From positions 544,365,137-544,429,136 of the forward strand of contig OX422217.1 of assembly GCA_949130495.1 (NCBI GenBank): 64,000 nt of DNA. Reading direction: 5' to 3'. This stretch comes from Sambucus nigra. Taxonomy: Eukaryota; Streptophyta; Magnoliopsida; Dipsacales; Adoxaceae. Positions 57,943 through 64,000 of this stretch are shown one piece after another (the stretch's first letter is position 1; each line of letters begins with the position of its first letter). The position numbers and the translations under genes are program-made. Below the pieces are notes generated by a model that made no database searches, had not been told where the DNA came from, and saw only the letters and a program-made list of their open reading frames with translations.

Positions 57943-60430
57943 TTTTTTTTTTTTTTTAAATTTAAAAGGTTTATTTGCAATATTTAGAAGACCTTGCCTC
58001 TTCTAAATGGCTTACATCCAAAGAGAACAAAGAAATTGAAAAAAGAAGAAAACATAATTGAGGATCTTTATAGAATAGATCCCTTACAGAGCCATAATAT
58101 AGGGAGCAAATTAGAAAAAGACTAAGACCCCCTAATGACAAAATAGAACACCAATGCCCACTATACATGTCTGATGGATGGGAGACTCCATTTATCCACT
58201 ACTAGAAGACCTTTGAGATGCTTTGGGAAGTCATTTAAGACAAGAGAAAAACAGTCCTTCTTCTCAGATGCTCCTAGCTTGCCGAGAAAATCAGCCACTT
58301 GATTCGCCTCTCTATAAACATGAACAATTTTTATCTTCATCAAATCCATTAAGCTCCTGATTTTATGAATAGCCCAACTTATTTTCCATGGAGGCTTTCT
58401 ATGACAATTGATGATGTTCACTAAGGCCTCTGAATCACTTTCTATCAACAAGTCATAACCAATTAAGTCTAAGAGGAGTTCAAGGCCTTTTAGTAATGCC
58501 AAAGCTTCAGCTTCCATATTAGACACCACTCCAAAATGAGCATGAAAAGCCCATACCATATCACCTGATTGATTCCTAAGCACGCCACCTCCTCCTCCCT
58601 GCCCAGGATTCCCTATAGCACTCCCATCAACATTTAGCTTCAAAAAGCCATTTATAGGAGGATTCCACTTTATAAACATTATATCCTTTTTACCATGCTC
58701 CATACGAGGAACTGCCCTTCGGGAAATTTCATTTTTAATGAGGACCAAAATTGAAGCCACACTAGGAGAGCAATCATCATATCGACATTTATTTCTATAG
58801 CACCATAAATACCAACATACAATTGATGGCGCCACTCTGCTAGCAAAATGATCTATCTTAACCCCATGAATCCACCATTGAAAAAGCTGGTTTTGCACAC
58901 CTCCACCTCTTATTCTAGTAATCCCATATTCTCTAGTTACTTGATCCCATATTGCAGAAGGAATTTCTCCAGCCTCAAAAATATGATCAACATCTTCTTC
59001 TCTAGGCTTTTGACAACAGCAACATTTTGAAGGCCCTCTAAAACCAATAGCTTTGATCTTGTCATCGGTAGCAAGAAGATTATTCAACATCTTCCACATA
59101 AGGACAAACATCTTTATGGGAAGATGTTTATGCCAGATAAACTTCGAACTCAAACTAGATGGACTTGACTGCCTGCAAATGTTCCAAGCAGAGGTTATAG
59201 AGAAAGATCCTGTACTTGAAGGTTTCCAAATCAGAGTATCAAAAGAATTAGGCATAATTTCATCGAATTTTAACATTTTATAAGTGATCGCAGTGTTGAA
59301 GACCTGCTCTAACTTCTCTTTTTCCCATATTTTACCTTGGTTCCAGAATTCTTTAATCTGACCAGCTTCTACCACATTTGATAGTTTACATTCAGGAACA
59401 CCCCAGTTGTCCTTTGCTATATTGATATTTCCTTCTCCAATAATCCACATCATTTTATCTTCAGCTTTGTCCCTCACATTGCACATACGATTCCAAGTCT
59501 GAGATGACCCTCTCATAGAAGCTGAACAAGGATGTTGATTCCTACAATAAGCTGCCATCATGAATTTTGCCCAAATAGATATTTTCTGTCTAAAATTCCA
59601 CCATAATTTCATACTCAGGGCCGAATGAACATCATATATATTTCTGATTCCCAACCCACCTTCAGTTATGGGCTTAGAAATTTTCCCCCAGCCACACCAA
59701 TGATGCCAAGACTCTTCAAAGCTGTTACTCCAAAAAAAATTTGCAATAATAGCAGAAATTTTATTGAGAATTGCTTTTGGAGGATTCAATGCAGATAGCT
59801 TGTACAAATACATGGAAGAGAGCACTGAGTTAATGAGAACAACCTTTCCTCAAAGGCTCAAACATTTAGACTTCCAACCTTGAATTCTATTCTTTATATT
59901 CTGCACCATCTCTATAAAATAAATACTCTTTTTCCTTCCACTGAAAATAGGGCAGCCTAAGTACTTTATAGGATCAGACTTCAGTTGCATACCAGAAGCT
60001 TCCTTGATTTTATTGAGAGCTCTGAGACTAATCTGCTTCGAAGCCATGACATTGCTCTTACTTGTATTGATTAGTTGACCAGACACCTGCTCATAGAGTC
60101 TTAACACCCTCATAATCTTCTTCACTTCCTTCAAAGAGCCTGAGCTAAAAATGATAATGTCATCTGCAAAAGACAAATGATTAAATCTAGGGCTGCCAAT
60201 TGGCATTTTATACCCCACAAAATTTGAGTTAGTTAGCAAGAATTCAAGGTTTTTGGATAGGACATCTGCCATCATAATGAATAGACTAGGGGATAAGGGG
60301 TCCCCTTGCCGTAATCCTCTTGTAAAAACATCCACGCATTCAAAAGGATATGAAATAGTAACTGAATAAATACATGCGTCACTTCTTACTGACATAAATA
60401 TCTTACTGTAAATAAACTGACTAAACAAAT
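57943..60430 (-). mobile_element. 5'-truncated LINE (plant L1-type non-LTR retrotransposon)
   Basis: Left-facing: a 15-base poly(T) at 57,943-57,957 is the poly(A) tail. It is followed by a short 3' UTR and an ORF2 running to about 60,430, where it stops in the middle of the RT palm. 5' truncation is the usual outcome of target-primed reverse transcription. A clear target duplication was not found. Confidence 0.85.
58161..60428 (-). pseudogene. LINE ORF2: RT C-terminal half, zf-RVT, RNase H
   Basis: A single frame broken once, by TGA at 59,850-59,852. The RT part has TRGLRQGDPLSPSLFIMMAD, the catalytic box LSFADDIIIFSSGS, and SDPIKYLGCPIFSGRK. The thumb and connection part has GGLGIRNIYDVHSALSMKLW. 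The zinc-binding zf-RVT region has FIWHKHLPIKMFVLMWKMLN and KCCCCQKPREEDVDHIF. The C-terminal RNase H has KLNVDGSAIGNPGQGG, NMEAEALALLKGLELL, IESDSEALVNII and REANQVADFLGKL, keeping the D, E, D, D residues. The endonuclease and the RT N-terminal half are missing. It would reverse transcribe its own RNA at a nicked target; it is dead here. Confidence 0.92.
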
Positions 60431-60915
60431 AAACCCGGTCTTATACCCATACACTCTCTAAAATGTAAATGATTGAAATAAAAAGTAGTAGCAACCTATA
60501 CTAGAATCAAATAACTAAAACAACTAATCAAATTGAACTATAAGTCCGATCTTTCTTCAACACTGCTAATCATGTCTAGGAAAATGTGGAAAATATTTTT
60601 TATGATTTAGAAAATCCCTAAAGTTGAAAAAATTAACTTCCAATACCAACAAATAATAATGCAATTAATTTGCAATACATGCCGCCCATCAGCTCTCACA
60701 TCTAATAATTATCTCACCCCTCATCTAAGTGCAATATTACACGCATTCCCAACCGAGGCCATACTATAATAAATGGTCTCTACACTACTATAAGAATTAA
60801 GAACAACTAATTATCTTATCATGGAGATGACACTACAAACATGTATGCGATCACAGTCCCAAGGACTAACGCCTCAAAATACTACCTCCATAGAAATACA
60901 ATTATAGCACATAAT
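60431..60915. other. Intergenic, nothing recognised
   Basis: AT-rich and noncoding, with no repeat or coding signal identified between the LINE and the CACTA terminus. Confidence 0.5.
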
Positions 60916-60940
60916 CACTACACCAAAAAGGCCAAATCGT

Positions 60941-61150
60941 CACCGTTCAGTCGGCCAACCTTGTCACGGTCATTGATCCTGACAAAAAAAAAATGCATTT
61001 TTTATCATGGTCATTGACCGTGACAAAGGCTTGTCACGATCATTGACCGTGATAAGTCCATGACAAGTGTAGTTGTCACAGACTTGTCACGGTTGATGAC
61101 CGTGACAACATTAGAAAGTTATCACGGTCAAAGGCCGTGATAGGTTCGTG
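60941..61150 (+). repeat. CACTA subterminal palindromes
   Basis: Five variants of TTGTCACGGTCATTGACCG followed by TGACAA (an imperfect inverted repeat around a short centre), the presumed transposase-binding array. Confidence 0.8.
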
Positions 61151-61279
61151 AGAATTTCTCTTTCTTTTTTCCCTTTCTTTTTTCCCACCGTTTTCACTTC
61201 CCTCCTATTTCTCCCTTTAAGCGCGCGACTGCTCTCCCTCTCTACGTTTCTAGGTGAGTTTTTTTCTCTCTTTCTCTTT

Positions 61280-61560
61280 CCTTTGTATGTGTGTGTGTGT
61301 GTGTGCAGGTGGGTGGGGGGGGGGAGGGGGCATGGGCAGTTGGGTCTGAGGGGTGGTGTGTCTGTGTATGCGTGTGTATGTGTGTGTGGTGGGGGGAGGG
61401 GGCAGGGGGTGGGGGGCAGGGTATCTGGGGGTGGTGTGTGTGTGTGTGTGTGTGGTGGGAGGAATCAGTGGTGGGGTGGGTGGTGGTGGGCCAGGGGGTC
61501 TAGGGGAGGGGGGCAGGGGGTGAGTGGGGAAGGGGGAGGTGTGTGGGGTTTTCAATTTGT
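61280..61560 (+). repeat. GT microsatellite and G-rich low-complexity tract
   Basis: (GT)n runs alternate with runs of 4-11 G on the plus strand. Long frames across it encode only VCVCV and GGGG strings and are not accepted as genes. Confidence 0.85.
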
Positions 61561-61772
61561 TTTAGGAATTATAAATATTGATTGGTTATTTTTATTTTTA
61601 GCTTAGGACTTGAAATTAATTGTTAATGTTGATTGGGTGATGTTAGTTGGTATTGAAATTAATATGTATTGTTAATATTGATTGAATCTTATTATATATT
61701 CTTATTTAGGTTTGAAATTGGTTAGAAATTGTTAATATTGAATTAATTGAGTAGATGAATTAGAAGGAGTCC

Positions 61773-64000
61773 ATGAAAAGTGTATTTGGGCCTAGATTAA
61801 AGCGATTTTTCACACTACCATGGATAGCGGAGGCAATGACCTGGAATGCTAGGGCAGAAGTAGGGGATAATATCATGCATCATCCTATTGATTCTAAAGC
61901 TTGGAGGATGATGAGTTATGAGTATCCTAATTTTTCTCGAGAACAGCTTAACATTCATTTGGCAATATCAAAAGATGGTTTCAATCCATTTGAAAATTTA
62001 AGCACCAATCAGAGTGTATGGCCAGTGATCCTAGCCCCACTCAACCTCCCTCCTTTACAGTGTATGAGACCTGAATTTTCGATGTTGTCTTTGTTGATAC
62101 CTGGGCCAAAGGCACCAAGTGATGACATCGATGTCTACCTGGCTACTTTGGTAGAAGAATTAAATGAGTTATGGGAAGAGGGTGTGCAAGCATTTGACTT
62201 TTCTAGAAAATAAGAGTTTACGCTGAAAGCTATGTTGATGTGGGAAATTCATGATTTTCCAGCTTATGGGACATTATCCGGTTGGGTAGTACATGGTTAT
62301 TTTGGGTGTCCTATTTATGGAGAGGAGACTGGATCTCTTCGTCTCCCTGCTAGCTCAAAAAATGTATACCATTTCCATAGGAGGTTTTTACCCCCCGCTC
62401 ATAGTTTCATATTTGAGAAAGGTTCCAATTTTTTATTGGGCGGGGTTGAACATAGGCTACCTCCAAGAAAACTTTAAGATTTAGAAATTGAAAGTAAATC
62501 TTCTGATTGTGACCTTAATATGCCAGGTAAGAATCCTAAATTTAAGAATGTCAAGCATAAAAAGACCCCAACTAGGAATGAAACTGAGACAAGAAAGGCA
62601 TGGTCTAGGAGGTCAATTTTATTTGACTTGCCTTATTGGAAGAATAACTCGGTGTGCCATGTATTGGATGTGATGCATGCAGAGAAGAACATCGTTGAAC
62701 ATATTGTGGGCACATGCCTTGGGGGTAGTCATTCGAAGGATGGAGAAAATTCACGAAAAGACCTTAAAACGTTGAAACTTAAGCCACAACTATGGTTGAA
62801 AGAAAATAATAGAGGAAGGACAATAATTCCCCTGGTGCATTTACTTTGACGAGTGAGGAAAGGAAGGTTCTTTTAGACAAAATATATAATTTTAAGGTTC
62901 CATCTAATTTTTTGTTCAACTTACAAAGGATTGTGAATTATGCAACTCATGATTTACATGAGTGTAAGTTCCACGATTGGCATGTGATCATGCAATTGGT
63001 TCCTCTATTGTTTAAGCACTATTTCTCCAAGCACAAGGATTTGAAGAGGGATATTATGCAAATTAGTATCTTCTTCTCACATTTATGTGAGAAGGTAGTC
63101 AATCGAGAACACATAATGGCCCCAAAATTGGCGATTACCGAAGCGATTTGTGTGTTGGAGAAGTGCTTTCCCCCATCATTCTTTGACATAAATGTTCACT
63201 TGTTGGTACACCTATACGACGAGGCACTTCTTTGCGGTCTAGTTAGCTATCAGTGGATGTATCCGTTTGAAAGATTGATGAAAATTTTCAAATATTACGT
63301 CAAGAATACACGATACATTACGGGATCAATTGCAGAGGAATACATGACCGTGGAGTCATCAATCTATAGTCGGGAATTTATGCCTGACTCGACCAGTGTT
63401 GATGACATTGATGAGTTCGTCGATGAGGGTGGTCAAGTGATGGGCAAACAATTGAAATTAACCAGTTTGCAACATAAACAAGTAGCTCGTTATCTATTTG
63501 ACACACATGAAGATGTCAAAGAATGGAAAAAGTAAGTTTAAATTATTTTATGTTCTCCGTTATTTTATATTATTTTATAAATGATTAATTTTTTAATACG
63601 TTGGTCATATTAATTTTATGCAGAAAATATGAAGCCTATGAGAAAAATTAAAGATGAAAAACAATGGCACAATCAGACAGCGAATTTTAGGATGTGATTG
63701 TCACACGAGGTAATTATAATGAAAGTGGTTGTTATATAATGTTACATTACAATAAAAATTTACAACTAATCTAATTAATTTATGTATATTCTCAGCTCTT
63801 AAAGACGGGTGATGCGACATCAAGTCTTGATCATCTAGACACTAGAACCTTGTTCATAACACAAGAGTACAAAAAGTATCGATTGAACGGTTAAGTATTC
63901 GGTGCAAGGGTGTACAAGGAAAGTAAAAATATACAGAACTCGGGCATTTCTTGTAAGGCTCTTGCTTTCTTTCGAGCAAGCGTGAAAGATAAAAACCTCG
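61773..64000 (+). pseudogene. CACTA transposase (TNP2 / Transposase_21), broken
   Basis: The transposase that binds and cuts CACTA ends, decayed. Frame 1 (61,773-62,849) has PIDSKAWRMMSYEYPNFS, ISKDGFNPFENLS, LLIPGPKAPSDDIDVYL, MWEIHDFPAYGTLSGW, RRFLPP and HVLDVMHAEKNIVEHIVG, all diagnostic of Transposase_21. In-frame TAA codons occur at 62,211 and 62,475. A one-base deletion near 62,830 shifts the frame before FTLTSEERKVL. The next part (62,846-63,531) is the DUF4218-type region: CVLEKCFPPSFFDINVHLLV and YQWMYPFERLMK, ending with SIAEEY. Introns follow at 63,532-63,623 and about 63,711-63,796. The last exon has QEYKKYRLNG, a stop, and IQNSGIS, as before DUF4216. The N-terminal transposase-associated domain is missing. 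Confidence 0.85.
63532..63623 (+). other. Intron in the CACTA transposase
   Basis: 92 bp, donor GTAAGTTT and acceptor TTTATGCAG. It joins EWKK to KYEAYEKN in frame. A stop follows soon after in the next exon. Confidence 0.6.

Larger units (their letters stand above)
60916..64000 (+). mobile_element. CACTA (En/Spm-type) DNA transposon, 5' half
   Basis: The left terminus reads CACTACACCAAAAAGGCC at 60,916, followed by subterminal palindromes (60,941-61,150), a noncoding G-rich leader and a decayed tnp2 transposase gene that runs off the window. The partner terminus lies beyond 64,000. The bases AAT before the terminus are the candidate 3-bp target duplication. Confidence 0.85.

Noticed and set aside
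61148..61606. 152-codon open frame rich in Cys-Val and Gly
   Set aside because: It is a translation of a GT microsatellite and G runs. The complementary strand is open for the same reason. No protein family resembles it.

Overview
The window is plant nuclear DNA, almost certainly from an angiosperm and probably a eudicot with a repeat-rich genome. The evidence is the AT-rich sequence, Ty3/gypsy elements of the Athila, Tat and chromoviral (Tekay/Del) types, Ty1/copia elements primed by initiator-Met tRNA, a LINE with a C-terminal RNase H, a CACTA transposon, and GT-AG introns with plant-like branch points. I find no convincing host gene, rRNA or tRNA in the 64 kb; essentially all of it is nested or adjacent transposable elements. 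The species cannot be named from this sequence.

Layout, left to right. (1) 1-3,586: the left-facing 5' end of an Athila-like gypsy element (LTR, tRNA-Asp primer site, broken gag), cut by the window edge. (2) ~4,240-17,000: a left-facing Tat-lineage element (Tat-1) with decayed gag, protease, RT, two RNase H domains and integrase, a 5' LTR whose U3 holds five diverged tandem repeats, and, beyond integrase, a right-facing DUF7745/plant-mobile-domain-like ORF with its own TATA box. (3) 17,220-19,300: the tail of a CACTA element, an LTR remnant and a copia RT scrap. (4) 19,300-28,981: a left-facing copia element split by a younger copia element (Copia-B, 21,255-27,936, TSD TATGA). Copia-B has nearly identical LTRs but almost no coding capacity. 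(5) 28,982-30,925: an Athila-like LTR carrying a piece of another LTR. (6) 30,970-39,521: a second left-facing Tat element (Tat-2) that has lost gag-protease-RT. It carries a right-facing, intron-containing Transposase_28-like gene and a ~61-bp minisatellite. (7) 39,634-57,745: an old right-facing gypsy element (gypsy A). Its 3' LTR is split by a young left-facing Tekay-type chromovirus (gypsy B, 46,402-57,149, TSD TTAGT) whose gag-pol is broken only by one frameshift and three TAG codons. (8) 57,943-60,430: a 5'-truncated LINE. (9) 60,916-64,000: the 5' half of a right-facing CACTA transposon with a decayed tnp2 transposase.

The most interesting signals are these. The two Tat elements carry different antisense accessory genes in the same slot between pol and the 3' LTR, one with introns. 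Copia-B looks recently mobilised despite lacking working proteins. Premature stops are strongly biased to TAG, as expected from deamination of methylated CAG (CHG) sites. A TTCGAACGA palindrome cluster is shared by two unrelated gypsy LTRs. A 44-bp direct repeat flanks Tat-2, too long for an integrase target duplication.

LTR boundaries marked approximate were set by eye from terminal motifs, repeat comparison and primer sites. No alignment or database search was run.
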